Source of the DNA: Lactobacillaceae bacterium AF64-9pH9TA
Lineage (GTDB): Bacteria; Bacillota; Bacilli; Lactobacillales; Lactobacillaceae
DNA: 64,000 nucleotides
Assembly: GCA_027681045.1 (NCBI GenBank)
Contig: JAQDCK010000001.1
Location: forward strand, 62,001 to 126,000
Direction: 5' to 3'
The notes beneath the pieces were generated by a model that was not told the DNA's origin, made no database searches, and was given only the letters and a program-made list of their open reading frames with translations. Below are positions 18,887 to 28,038 of this stretch, piece by piece; the first letter of the stretch is position 1; the number at the start of each line of letters is the position of its first letter. The position numbers were made by a program, and so were the translations under genes.

Positions 18887-21025
18887 ATGACGACGGTAAT
18901 TTTAGCAGAGAAGCCCAGCCAGGCCCGGGCATACGCGGCCGCTTTTGCCCAGAGCCAGAAGGGGGAAGGGCAGATTAAGGTGGCGGACCCGATCTTGCCG
19001 GCAGACACGGTGATCACTTATGGTTTTGGCCACTTAGTGGAAATGGCCCTGCCGGAAGCCTATGACGCCAGCTACAAGCGCTGGTCTTTAAAGAAGCTGC
19101 CGATTTTTCCCGACCAGTACAAGTACCTGGTCCCCCGGGACAAGAAGAAGCAGTTCAATATTGTCGCTAATTTACTCAAGTGGGCAGATATGATCGTGAT
19201 TGCCACGGACAGCGACCGGGAAGGGGAAAACATCGCCTGGTCCATCATGCGGCAGGCGGGGATCGATTTGAAACAGAAGCGCCTTTTCCGCCTCTGGATC
19301 AATTCACTGGAAAAAGCCGCGATTAGGGAAGGTTTCCAGAACTTGCGGCCGGGCTGGGACTACTACTACCGCTACAAGGAAGCCCAGACCCGGCAGATTA
19401 GCGACTGGCTGGTCGGGATGAACGGCAGTCCATTATTTACCTTGCTGTTAAGAAAGCAGGGGATCAAGGGGACCTATTCAATCGGCCGGGTGCAGACGCC
19501 AACTTTGTATATGGTCTATAAGCGTGACCAGGAAATTGCTAATTTTAAACCAGAGAAGTACTGGCTGCTTACAGCTGATTTTTGGCAGGGAAGAAAGAAA
19601 TTCACCGGCCGCTTACTACCGGAAATGAAATTCAAAAGCCCGGCAGAACTGGAGCAGTTTTTGCTGGCTAAAGGGGGGAGCCTGGGCAAGCAGACTGGCC
19701 GGGTGGCCAAGGTGGACAAGGAGCAAAAGAGCCAGGCCAGCCCCCGCCTTTTCTCCTTGTCCAGCCTGCAGACGGAAGCCAACCGCCGCTACCATGCTTC
19801 AGCCAGTCAGGTTTTGCAGGCCGTGCAGAATTTGTATGAAAATAAGTTTTTAAGCTACCCGCGGACAGACTGCAACTATATTACGGACAATGAGTATGCC
19901 TACCTGGCCCAGAACCTGGACCGCTACCAGGGGCTTTTACCAAATTCTGCAGAAGTCAAAGAGCAAATGAAACCCTTAAAGGCCGAGAAGCGCTATGTCG
20001 ACTCCAGCAAGGTCCAGGAGCACCACGCCATCATCATGACCAAGACCGTGCCCAGCCAGGCACAAATGAGCAAAATGTCCAAGCTGGAAGGGCAGGTCTA
20101 TGACCTGGTCTTGCGGCGAACTTTGGAGATGTTTTTAAAGGCCTATGTCTATGAGAAGACCACGGCTTTGATTAATGTCGGCCAATTGACTTTTAAAGCC
20201 AGCGGCAATGTCAGCGTGAACCTGGGCTGGAAGATCCTGGAAGGGCCGGTTAAAGATGCCCAGCTGCCGCCCCTGGAAGTCGGCCAGGAACTGACGGCGA
20301 AATTGAAAGAGCAAGAAGAAGAGACCAAGCCTCCGGCCAAGTTTACGGAAGGGAGCTTGATCACGGCCATGAAGACGGCCGGCAAGACCCTGGACGATGA
20401 AGAGGCTCAGGCTATTTTAAAGGATGTTGAAGGGATCGGGACGGAAGCTACCCGGGCCAGCACCATCGAAATTTTGAAGAAGCGGGGCTACATGCAAAGC
20501 CGGCAAAACAAATTGTCGGTCACCCCGGAAGGGACCATCCTCTGCAAGGCGGCGGAAGCTGAGCCGCTTTTAGTCAGCGCGCAGATGACCGCCCAGTGGG
20601 AAAAGGCCTTAAAGCAAGTCGGGGCTAAAGAGCGGAGCCAGGATAACTTTTTAGGGCAGATCAAGAAATTCATTTCAAAGATGATTACGGAAGTGCCAGG
20701 CAAGATCCAGGTTGACCAGGGCTTGCAGGAAGAAGCCCAGAGCCGGCAGGCCAAAGCCGCGGCAATCGGCCCCTGCCCGGTCTGCAAGCAAGGGGAAATT
20801 ACTGACAAGGGCAAGTTTTACGGCTGCACTAATTACCGGGGCGGCTGCCATTTCACCTTGCCCAAGAAGTTTGCTGGCAAGAATATGGGCAAGCGGATTG
20901 TGAAGACCTTGATCAGCAAGGGCAAGACTGACAAGCTGGACGGTTTTGTTTCTAAAAAGAGCGGGCAGCGGTATTCAGCCAAGCTGCAGCTAGAGGGGGA
21001 CAAACTCTCTTTGTCTTTTGACTGA
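18887..21025 (+). CDS. topB: DNA topoisomerase III
   Basis: Type IA topoisomerase that passes one DNA strand through another and unlinks recombination or replication intermediates. N-terminal Toprim domain shows TTVILAEKPSQARAYA and ATDSDREGENIAW. The nucleophile is Tyr324 in SYPRTD. Domain EGIGTEATRASTIEILKKRGY is conserved. The C-terminus (from about residue 628) has a zinc-ribbon-like CPVC...C segment with reduced cysteine spacing. Length 712 aa is normal for Gram-positive TopB. AGGAAA precedes the ATG. Confidence 0.95.
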   Translation: MTTVILAEKPSQARAYAAAFAQSQKGEGQIKVADPILPADTVITYGFGHLVEMALPEAYDASYKRWSLKKLPIFPDQYKYLVPRDKKKQFNIVANLLKWADMIVIATDSDREGENIAWSIMRQAGIDLKQKRLFRLWINSLEKAAIREGFQNLRPGWDYYYRYKEAQTRQISDWLVGMNGSPLFTLLLRKQGIKGTYSIGRVQTPTLYMVYKRDQEIANFKPEKYWLLTADFWQGRKKFTGRLLPEMKFKSPAELEQFLLAKGGSLGKQTGRVAKVDKEQKSQASPRLFSLSSLQTEANRRYHASASQVLQAVQNLYENKFLSYPRTDCNYITDNEYAYLAQNLDRYQGLLPNSAEVKEQMKPLKAEKRYVDSSKVQEHHAIIMTKTVPSQAQMSKMSKLEGQVYDLVLRRTLEMFLKAYVYEKTTALINVGQLTFKASGNVSVNLGWKILEGPVKDAQLPPLEVGQELTAKLKEQEEETKPPAKFTEGSLITAMKTAGKTLDDEEAQAILKDVEGIGTEATRASTIEILKKRGYMQSRQNKLSVTPEGTILCKAAEAEPLLVSAQMTAQWEKALKQVGAKERSQDNFLGQIKKFISKMITEVPGKIQVDQGLQEEAQSRQAKAAAIGPCPVCKQGEITDKGKFYGCTNYRGGCHFTLPKKFAGKNMGKRIVKTLISKGKTDKLDGFVSKKSGQRYSAKLQLEGDKLSLSFD

Positions 21026-21056
21026 TTTTTGCAAAAACAATATTTCTTAAAATGAG

Positions 21057-21073
21057 TTAACAAATCTGTTACA
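21057..21073 (-). promoter_or_regulatory. WalR-like box upstream of the secreted protein pair
   Basis: On the minus strand the sequence reads TGTAAC, five bases, TGTTAA, which fits the WalR (YycF) pattern TGTWAH-N5-TGTWAH at every defined position. It lies 137 bases before the start of the first secreted protein and after the topB stop. WalR commonly controls cell-wall genes in Firmicutes; regulation here is inferred. Confidence 0.5.
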
Positions 21074-21209
21074 AATGAAATAGTGCCCGAAAACTGTGGT
21101 AAAGTATGAAAAGGCATTTCGTGATAAAAGTATAAATTATCTGGGTGCTTTTTGTTAATAGCCCTAGAATTATGAGTTTTGTATTTTTAGAAGTGAAGGG
21201 AAGAGTTTG

Positions 21210-23015
21210 ATGAGACGTTTTGCTTTGGGCATGATGACCAGCGCGGTCCTGATGGCCGGCCTGGCCAGTCAGGTGCAAGCAAGCAGCAAAGACTACAGTA
21301 AGAGCACGAAGACCGATCTTGTGACCAAGATTATGGGTGACAAGAGCTACCAGGTCTATTCCTCGCTCAAGCTCGAAGAGGTAACTAAGAAGGTCAAGAC
21401 AAAGGCCAAGGAAAAGAAGAAGTACACGGTCAAGAAGAAGGTCGCCGTCAAGAAGAGTAAGAAGGGTAAGACCAAGTACAAGACAGTCAAGCAGGTCAAG
21501 TACAAGTGGGTGACCAAGACGGCCTACAAGAACGTGAAGAAGAAGGAGTGGAAGTTCGGCAAGAAATTGACGGCTTCTGCTGCTTTCAGATACGCTCACG
21601 TTCAGTCCAAGTCTTACAAGGTTAAAGATGGCAAGCGCTACTACTACATCTACGTTGACGGCCGGCCAGTCGGCTACGTGAATGAGAAGGCTTTTGCCCT
21701 TTCTAAGGCCAATGTGGTCTCCCAGGTCAGCCTGGTCAACAACCCGTCTGACTCAGTCGGCTTTAACGCTGAAGACGCGATTAACTACATGACTGACAAG
21801 CACGGCAGTCTGGTTGACAACGATTCAGTTGAGATCAGCTGCAAGTCTGCTAAATTGAAGATCAGTGATACTGGCTATATTTCCAGTCGGAAGGCCGGGA
21901 CAGCGGTTTTGACCTTCAAATACGGCAAGGCCAAGGCAACTAGCAAGCTGACGGTGCGGGGGGATGCTAAAGAAGGGATCAGCTCGGCCGATGTAGCGCC
22001 GGTGAAAACTGACCTCCCAGAGATCAAGACCTGGTCAGCCAGCGACGGGGCCAGCCCGTCCTCATCTTCAACTATTACTTCAGAAGACGCGGCTTCCAGC
22101 TCCCACAAGTACTGGGCGACCAACATGTCCGGCAACCCTAAGGGCGCGGATATTGAAACCATCTTCTATCATCCGGCAGTTTTGAGCGCGCCTGGTTCAA
22201 GCAACATGGAGGCCAAGGTATCAAGCGCTGTGCAAGGGATTGATTTTTATGACAATGACCTGGTGACCAGCAACCTTGACTTAGGCCAGGCAGACAACCG
22301 GGAAGCCCGGGGTCACATGGTCTACTACAACATGCGGAAGGTCAAGAAGTATAACTGGCAGCTGATTCCAAGCAAGACGCTGAGCTTCAACACCTGGCTG
22401 AGCCATATCAAGAACATCAAGGTCAGCCCATACATGAAGCTGGGCCATGGCCAGTCAGTCGGCAGCACCAAGAAGTACGCTTACGTTTTGGCCAATTGGA
22501 ACCGGTCCAACAACTGGTCCAACTCCCAGGAACTGATCCGGGTCAAGAAGTCTACCATGGAAATTGACAAGATCTGGACCTTCAAGGTTTGGAACGGGTC
22601 AGCCAAGTATCCGCGGATTTTCCTCAACGCGGACGTGATTGACGACAATATCTTGATTGCTCTCTTCCACAATGCTTCTAAGCACCGCTATGAATACTGG
22701 AAGATCAGTAGAAGCGGTGACAGCTTTAAGGCTAAGGAAGTTGGGGCAACCGGCAGCGACCTTATCAGCAATTCCGCTGAAGTCCAGGGCTTTGTCTGGG
22801 ACAGCGCCTATGACGTTTACTACATTGCCTTTAACGACTACCTCTTTAAGATCGGGGCAGGCTTAGATGGCGGCACGGAAGCCGGTAAGCTTTTGAACTA
22901 CTACAAGTTTGACACTGGCCGGGAATTTGAAGGCATGGGCAGCTACAAGGGTGAGCTCTATGTCAACTTGAACCATCCAACGGAAACTTTGAAAGTGGAT
23001 CATATTACAAAATAG
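21210..23015 (+). CDS. Secreted lysine-rich protein, function unknown (paralog 1)
   Basis: A 601-aa exported protein. Signal peptide residues 1-24 end in VQA. Residues about 55-115 are extremely rich in lysine, which could bind anionic wall polymers. Residues about 130-165 (RYYYIYVDGRPVGYV) resemble an SH3/GW-like wall-binding repeat. Residues about 170-250 look like a bacterial Ig-like (Big_3) domain: DAINYMTDKHGSLVD, then KAGTAVLTFKYGKAKAT. The C-terminal 280 residues are a conserved domain shared with the next gene (LGHGQSVGST, FLNADVIDDN, YYIAFNDYLFKI), perhaps a beta-propeller. No LPXTG or catalytic motif is recognised. ATG 21210 follows GAAGGG. Confidence 0.75.
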   Translation: MRRFALGMMTSAVLMAGLASQVQASSKDYSKSTKTDLVTKIMGDKSYQVYSSLKLEEVTKKVKTKAKEKKKYTVKKKVAVKKSKKGKTKYKTVKQVKYKWVTKTAYKNVKKKEWKFGKKLTASAAFRYAHVQSKSYKVKDGKRYYYIYVDGRPVGYVNEKAFALSKANVVSQVSLVNNPSDSVGFNAEDAINYMTDKHGSLVDNDSVEISCKSAKLKISDTGYISSRKAGTAVLTFKYGKAKATSKLTVRGDAKEGISSADVAPVKTDLPEIKTWSASDGASPSSSSTITSEDAASSSHKYWATNMSGNPKGADIETIFYHPAVLSAPGSSNMEAKVSSAVQGIDFYDNDLVTSNLDLGQADNREARGHMVYYNMRKVKKYNWQLIPSKTLSFNTWLSHIKNIKVSPYMKLGHGQSVGSTKKYAYVLANWNRSNNWSNSQELIRVKKSTMEIDKIWTFKVWNGSAKYPRIFLNADVIDDNILIALFHNASKHRYEYWKISRSGDSFKAKEVGATGSDLISNSAEVQGFVWDSAYDVYYIAFNDYLFKIGAGLDGGTEAGKLLNYYKFDTGREFEGMGSYKGELYVNLNHPTETLKVDHITK

Positions 23016-23045
23016 TTGAGTCTAATGATTGTGGGTATAGGAAGA

Positions 23046-24635
23046 ATGAAATTAAAGAAGTGGCTGGCCTTTTCAGCCGCATTTATGGTCATTGCCTGTT
23101 TGTTTAAAGCTGGTCAGCCAGTTAGAGCCGCGAGTGAGAAGCTGTCGACCAAGGTGATCGACGGGAAGAAGAACTACGGGATCTATTCCAGCTTGAAGAA
23201 AGTGAAGGTCAAGACTGGCAAGAGGAAGAAGAGAAAGACCAAGCTGGTCTGGAAGTTTGGCAAGAAGCTGGCCACTACGAAAGAATTCAAGCTGGCCCAC
23301 GTCCAGTCCCGATCCTACAAACTCGCCCGGGGCAGACGGTATTACTATGTCTATGTTGATGGCCGGGGAGTCGGCTATGTCAGCGAGCGGGCTTTTGCCA
23401 GAAGCAAGATGTCTTTAGTTAAGAGCGTCAGCTTGGTCAACAACGCGCTGGATACCAACGGCTTTGTGACGACTGATGCCATCAACTACGTGACAGACAA
23501 GCACGGCAGCGTGGTTGACGTTAACTCAGTGAAGCGGTCAGCTGACCGTATTTCTGAAAAGACGCCAGGCCGCTATGTGGTGACTTACCGCTACGGCAAG
23601 GCCAGCGGGAAGGTCACGGTGACGGTCAGAAGCGATGCCAATGAAGGGATTTCCAAGGCTGATGCCAAGCTGGGCAAGGGCGGCAATGTTGGCAAGACCT
23701 GGTTCCCGCATGAATTAGCTTTTAGAGGCAACTACAATGCCCAGTTTACCCCGCACACTTACGTCGGGACTGACAAGCATGGCAAGAAGACGGCTAAATT
23801 GACTACTAAGTTTTATGAGCCAAATTCTTTTAGCCTGCTGGAAGGAAGCCAGGAGACCAATGTCCGGGGCAATGTCCAGGGTTTGGACGTGTATGGCCAG
23901 GATATGGTCACGACCAACTTTTATGGTGGGCCTGAATCATCTATGGACGGAGCCCGGGGGCACATGGTCCTTTACCAATTGAACCAAGTGCCAAAGTATG
24001 CCTTGCAGTACATTCCGACTAAGACTTTGAATTTCCAGCTTTGGAAGAATTACGTCAAGAGCATCAAGATCAGTCCGTATATCAAGCTAGGCCATGGTCA
24101 GTCTGTCGGGTCAACTTCCCGCTATATCTACGAATTGGCCAACTGGAACCATACCAAGAAATTGCGGTCAAACGAGCTTTTGCAGATTGACAAGAAGGAC
24201 ATGCAGGTCAAGCGGATCTGGACTTTTGCCGTCAGCAACGGCAAGCGGGAAAACAACCGCTACTTCTTAAACGCGGACGTGATTGACGACAATACCATGC
24301 TGGCCTTGTTCCACAGCAAGTCCAAGCACCGCTTTGAAATCTGGAAGATCACCCGGACGGGTAACAGCTTCAAGGTTAAAGAAGCAGCTGCTACTGACGG
24401 TGACTTGATTTCCAACTCCAGCCAGGTACAGGGCTTTACTTATAATGTTGCCCACAAGTGCTACTACATCGCCTTTAACGATTACCTGTTTAAGATCGAT
24501 GCCAAGGGCAACCTGGTCAACTACTACCACTTCAATGCCAAGCGGGAAGTAGAGGGACTGGCTTCTTACAAGTCAAAGATCTATATAGCCATGAACAAGC
24601 GGGCAGAAGTTTTTGACTCGAATATGGCGAAATAG
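23046..24635 (+). CDS. Secreted basic protein, function unknown (paralog 2)
   Basis: Tandem paralog of the preceding gene, 529 aa, in the same order of parts: signal peptide (KLKKWLAFSAAF..., cleavage near VRAA), shorter lysine-rich stretch (about 50-70), YYYVYVDGRGVGYV module, Ig-like DAINYVTDKHGSVVD domain, and the shared C-terminal domain (KLGHGQSVGSTSRY, FLNADVIDDNTM, YYIAFNDYLFKID). It lacks most of the extra lysine block of paralog 1. The start is uncertain: AGGAAG is only one base before ATG 23046, and ATG 23025 is an alternative. The 30-base gap indicates cotranscription with paralog 1. Confidence 0.72.
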   Translation: MKLKKWLAFSAAFMVIACLFKAGQPVRAASEKLSTKVIDGKKNYGIYSSLKKVKVKTGKRKKRKTKLVWKFGKKLATTKEFKLAHVQSRSYKLARGRRYYYVYVDGRGVGYVSERAFARSKMSLVKSVSLVNNALDTNGFVTTDAINYVTDKHGSVVDVNSVKRSADRISEKTPGRYVVTYRYGKASGKVTVTVRSDANEGISKADAKLGKGGNVGKTWFPHELAFRGNYNAQFTPHTYVGTDKHGKKTAKLTTKFYEPNSFSLLEGSQETNVRGNVQGLDVYGQDMVTTNFYGGPESSMDGARGHMVLYQLNQVPKYALQYIPTKTLNFQLWKNYVKSIKISPYIKLGHGQSVGSTSRYIYELANWNHTKKLRSNELLQIDKKDMQVKRIWTFAVSNGKRENNRYFLNADVIDDNTMLALFHSKSKHRFEIWKITRTGNSFKVKEAAATDGDLISNSSQVQGFTYNVAHKCYYIAFNDYLFKIDAKGNLVNYYHFNAKREVEGLASYKSKIYIAMNKRAEVFDSNMAK

Positions 24636-24638
24636 CTT

Positions 24639-24666
24639 AAAGACCACCGCATGGTGGTCTTTTTCT
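24639..24666 (+). terminator. Terminator after the secreted protein pair
   Basis: Perfect ten-pair stem AAAGACCACC with GGTGGTCTTT, GCAT loop, T-run. Confidence 0.92.
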
Positions 24667-24702
24667 TACGACTTTTTAATTAAAAGCGAATGATCTAACT
24701 AC

Positions 24703-24758
24703 ATTCACGGACAATAGTTCATCTTTCTCTTTTAAAAAGTCCCGTTTTCTGTTATCCT
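24703..24758 (+). promoter_or_regulatory. Candidate purE promoter with weak PurBox
   Basis: TATCCT at 24753-24758 is a likely -10 box; the -35 region (TTTTAA) is poor, which would fit activator-dependent transcription. ATTCACGGACAAT at 24703-24715 matches the lactococcal PurBox AWWWCCGAACWWT at 10 of 13 positions, with a substitution in the GAAC core. Regulation by PurR is only suggested. Confidence 0.35.
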
Positions 24759-24785
24759 AAGGGAAAGCAGACAGGAGGAATAATC

Positions 24786-25277
24786 GTGACTAGTAGAATT
24801 AGTGTTGTAATGGGCTCCAAGTCAGACTGGGGCTATATGCAGGAAGCTTGCAAGCTGCTCGACAAGTTCGGGGTTGACTACGACAAGCAGGTTATTTCAG
24901 CGCACAGAATGCCGGAAGAAATGTTCGCTTTTGCCCAAAAGGCAGCGGAAAACGGTACTAAGGTGATCATTGCCGGCGCTGGCGGGGCTGCCCACCTGCC
25001 AGGCATGATCGCTGCCAACACTCCCTTGCCGGTAATTGGCTGCCCGGCCAAGACTAGCGCTTTAGGCGGGATGGACTCCCTTCTTTCCATCGTGCAAATG
25101 CCAGCCGGCATCCCTGTAGCGACGACCGCTATCGGCCCGGCCGGCGCCAAGAACGCGGCTCTTTTAGCCATGCAGATCTTAGGCATCGAAGATAAAGAAC
25201 TCCAGCAAAAGATCGTGGACTACCGCAAGGCAATGCACGACCAAGCCAAAGAAAGCAGTGCAGACCTTGTCTATTAA
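24786..25277 (+). CDS. purE: N5-carboxyaminoimidazole ribonucleotide mutase
   Basis: Converts N5-CAIR to CAIR in purine synthesis. The 163-aa protein starts with VVMGSKSDW, has SAHRMPEEM and AGAGGAAHLPGM, and ends with the usual helical tail, all diagnostic of class I PurE. GTG 24786 follows AGGAGG by seven bases. First gene of purE-purK-purB, an operon separate from the main purine cluster; its stop overlaps purK by 20 bases. Confidence 0.96.
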   Translation: MTSRISVVMGSKSDWGYMQEACKLLDKFGVDYDKQVISAHRMPEEMFAFAQKAAENGTKVIIAGAGGAAHLPGMIAANTPLPVIGCPAKTSALGGMDSLLSIVQMPAGIPVATTAIGPAGAKNAALLAMQILGIEDKELQQKIVDYRKAMHDQAKESSADLVY

Positions 25278-26391
25278 AATCAAGCCCGGCCAAACTATCG
25301 GCATCATTGGCGGAGGACAATTAGGACAAATGCTGGCTTTTGATGCCAAGGCCAGCGGAATGAAGGTCATCATCCTGGACCCAACTCCGGCTTGCCCGGC
25401 CGGACAGGCTGCAGATGACCAGATCGTGGCTGAATATAGCGATATCGCCGCTATCCATGAACTGGCTGCTAGAAGCGATGTCTTGACCTACGAATTTGAA
25501 AACGTGGACCTGGATGCCTTGGAGAGCGTCAAGGACCAGGTCTTTATTCCGCAAGGGACCAAGCTCCTTTATACGACCAATAACCGGATCCGGGAAAAGA
25601 CTTTTATCCAAAGTACTGGCTGTGAAGTGGCCAAGTTCAGAGCGGTCAAGAACCGGGCTGACCTGGAAGAAGCCGTCAGTGACTTGGGCCTGCCATCAGT
25701 TTTAAAGACCTGTGAAGGCGGATATGACGGCAAGGGCCAGGTCGTTTTAAAAGCAGCTGCCGACTTGGACAAGACTGCTGACGTCTTAGCCTGCGGTGAC
25801 TGTATTTTAGAAAAATTCGTAGACTTCCGCATGGAAGCCTCCGTCATGGTTGGCCGCAACTGTGATGGCCAAGTCACGGTCTTCCCGGTCAGCGAAAACA
25901 TCAACCAAGGCGAAATTCTGCATGAAAGCATCGTCCCGGCCCGAATTTCCCCGGATTTGGCCCAAAAGGCCCAGGAGGCTGCCGTTAAGATCGCTGAAGC
26001 TATTGACCTTAAGGGGATCTTAGGCGTAGAAATGTTCGTTACTAAAGACGACAAAATTGTCATCAACGAACTGGCTCCCCGGCCCCACAATTCCGGCCAC
26101 TACTCAATCGAAGCCTGCAACTTCTCCCAGTTTGCTGTTCACAACCGGGCCATCTGCAACTGGCCTTTACCAAAAATCAAGCTGCTCAGCCCGGTCGTCA
26201 TGGTCAATGTTTTAGGCCAGCACGTTGCCGGGACTGAAAAGTTGATTGCTGAAAAGCCGCAGTGGTCCTTCCATGACTATGGTAAGGGCGAAGTCCGCAG
26301 AGACCGGAAGATGGGGCACGTGACGATCTTGACTGATGATGTCGACAAGACTTTAGCCGAGATTGCCGAGACTAAAGTTTGGGATGTATAA
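25258..26391 (+). CDS. purK: N5-carboxyaminoimidazole ribonucleotide synthase
   Basis: ATP-grasp enzyme joining bicarbonate to AIR to give N5-CAIR, the substrate of PurE. Residues near the start read TIGIIGGGQLGQMLAF; VLKTCEGGYDGKGQ is the ATP-grasp loop and NELAPRPHNSGHY the metal-binding segment. Length 377 aa is normal. The start is GTG 25258 or TTG 25267, inside purE; no strong ribosome binding site is visible, so translation is probably coupled to purE. Confidence 0.95.
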   Translation: MQTLSIKIKPGQTIGIIGGGQLGQMLAFDAKASGMKVIILDPTPACPAGQAADDQIVAEYSDIAAIHELAARSDVLTYEFENVDLDALESVKDQVFIPQGTKLLYTTNNRIREKTFIQSTGCEVAKFRAVKNRADLEEAVSDLGLPSVLKTCEGGYDGKGQVVLKAAADLDKTADVLACGDCILEKFVDFRMEASVMVGRNCDGQVTVFPVSENINQGEILHESIVPARISPDLAQKAQEAAVKIAEAIDLKGILGVEMFVTKDDKIVINELAPRPHNSGHYSIEACNFSQFAVHNRAICNWPLPKIKLLSPVVMVNVLGQHVAGTEKLIAEKPQWSFHDYGKGEVRRDRKMGHVTILTDDVDKTLAEIAETKVWDV

Positions 26392-26434
26392 TTAAAAAGC
26401 AGATTATTGTTGATTTTTTAAAGGTGGAAAATAA

Positions 26435-27730
26435 ATGATTGAACGCTATACCCGACCAGAAATGGGTGCCATTTGGACTGATGAAAAGAAGTATGAATGC
26501 TGGCTGGCAGTAGAAATTGCTGCTGACGAAGCCTGGTCCAAGCTTGGCCACATTCCGGCAGAAGACGTGGAAAAGATCAAGCAGAACGCCAAGTTCAGCG
26601 TTGACCGCATCAACGAAATTGAAGCCGTGACTCACCACGACGTTATCGCCTTCACCCGGACCGTTTCTGAATCATTGGGGCCGGAAAAGAAGTGGGTGCA
26701 CTACGGCTTGACCAGTACTGACGTGGTTGACACTGCCCAGGGCTACCAATTGAAGCAGGCTAACGACATCCTCCGCAAGGACATCCAGGACTTCATCGAC
26801 ATCCTGGCCAAGCGGGCCCTTGAATTCAAGGACACGGTCTGCATGGGCCGCACCCACGGCATTCACGCTGAACCAACTACTTTCGGCTTGAAATTCGCCC
26901 GCTGGTACTCAGAAATGAAGCGGAACCAGGAACGCTTTGAACATGCTGCCCGCGGGGTGGAAGCCGGCAAGATTTCCGGTGCCGTCGGGACTTTCGCTGA
27001 AGTTGACCCGGAAGTAGAGGCATATGTCTGCAAGAAGCTGGGCTTACGCGCTCAGGAAATTTCAACCCAGGTCCTGCCACGTGACCTGCACGCTGAATAC
27101 ATTGCCGCCATCGCCCTGGTTGCAACTTCTTTGGAAAACATTGCTACGGAAATCCGCTCTCTGCAAAGAACGGAAATCCACGAAGTTGAAGAACACTTCG
27201 CTAAGGGGCAAAAGGGTTCTTCCGCCATGCCGCACAAGCGTAACCCGATCGGTTCAGAAAATATCTGCGGGATGGCCAGAGTTCTCCGCGGCAATGTCGT
27301 AACTGCCTACGAAGACGTAACCCTGTGGCACGAAAGAGACATCTCCCACTCAGGTGCTGAACGCGTAATCCTGCCAGACAGCACCATTGGTCTTGACTAC
27401 ATGCTCAACCGGATGGGCAAGATCCTGGCCAACTTGGACGTCTTCCCGGAAACCATGAAGAAGAACATGGACAAGACTTTGGGCTTGATTTACTCTGGCC
27501 GTGTTCTGCTCAAGCTGGTTGAAAGCGGTATGAGCCGGGAAGCTGCCTACGACTTGATCCAGCCATACACGGCCAAGTGCTGGGCTGAACAAGTTCCATT
27601 CCGGCCTCTGCTGGAAGCAGACCCAACCATTCAAAAGCAACTGACTAAGGCTGATCTTGACGATGCCTTCGACTACCACTGGCACCTGCGCCACGTCGAC
27701 GACATTTACAAGCGCCTGGGTTTGGAATAA
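26435..27730 (+). CDS. purB: Adenylosuccinate lyase
   Basis: Fumarase-superfamily tetramer that removes fumarate in two steps: SAICAR to AICAR, and adenylosuccinate to AMP. The signature loop [15 protein letters not shown], the THHDVIAF segment and [14 protein letters not shown] are present. Length 431 aa matches B. subtilis PurB. AAAGGTGGAAAATAA precedes the ATG. Strong codon bias. It closes the purEKB unit and is followed by a terminator. Confidence 0.97.
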   Translation: MIERYTRPEMGAIWTDEKKYECWLAVEIAADEAWSKLGHIPAEDVEKIKQNAKFSVDRINEIEAVTHHDVIAFTRTVSESLGPEKKWVHYGLTSTDVVDTAQGYQLKQANDILRKDIQDFIDILAKRALEFKDTVCMGRTHGIHAEPTTFGLKFARWYSEMKRNQERFEHAARGVEAGKISGAVGTFAEVDPEVEAYVCKKLGLRAQEISTQVLPRDLHAEYIAAIALVATSLENIATEIRSLQRTEIHEVEEHFAKGQKGSSAMPHKRNPIGSENICGMARVLRGNVVTAYEDVTLWHERDISHSGAERVILPDSTIGLDYMLNRMGKILANLDVFPETMKKNMDKTLGLIYSGRVLLKLVESGMSREAAYDLIQPYTAKCWAEQVPFRPLLEADPTIQKQLTKADLDDAFDYHWHLRHVDDIYKRLGLE

Positions 27731-27797
27731 GTGTAAAAAGGTAATAATTTTCAATGCAATTACCAATATAAAAAGGATAGATAAATCCAGATAATTA

Positions 27798-27827
27798 AAA
27801 GCGACTCATAAAATGAGTCGCTTTTTT
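27798..27827 (+). terminator. Terminator after purB
   Basis: Perfect 12-pair stem AAAGCGACTCAT with ATGAGTCGCTTT, AAA loop, T-run. It separates the two purine units. Confidence 0.92.
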
Positions 27828-27919
27828 GTTCGGCTTTTATCTCCTTATTTTCACTTGATAAAGTTTTCTCCCAAAAATAATAAGTATATAAACGATTGTA
27901 AGATGAACAGCAGCTAAAA

Positions 27920-28024
27920 AATGTTCGATAATCTCTTGACCAAACTTTTTTAAGTTGTTATCCTTAGTTCAAGAAAGAAATTACGAATAGTAATTTCTGT
28001 TTACATTATTATAGTTCGTGTTAA
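27920..28024 (+). promoter_or_regulatory. Promoter and candidate PurBoxes of the main purine operon
   Basis: Promoter TTGACC (27936-27941), 17-base spacer, TATCCT (27959-27964). Three PurBox-like sites surround it: 27920-27932 (minus strand ATTATCGAACATT), 27979-27991 (AATTACGAATAGT, plus strand) and 28012-28024 (minus strand TTAACACGAACTA). The last two are inverted and 20 bases apart, resembling paired PurR sites of Bacillus. The second lies in a palindrome GAAATTAC/GTAATTTC. Roughly 190 bases here hold no gene. Whether PurR represses or activates cannot be told. Confidence 0.5.
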
Positions 28025-28038
28025 TCGGAGGGTAAAAA

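Noticed and set aside
27828..28038. Possible guanine riboswitch before purC
   Set aside because: The conserved purine riboswitch core and its two kissing loops are not visible, and the short leader has no room for aptamer plus terminator.
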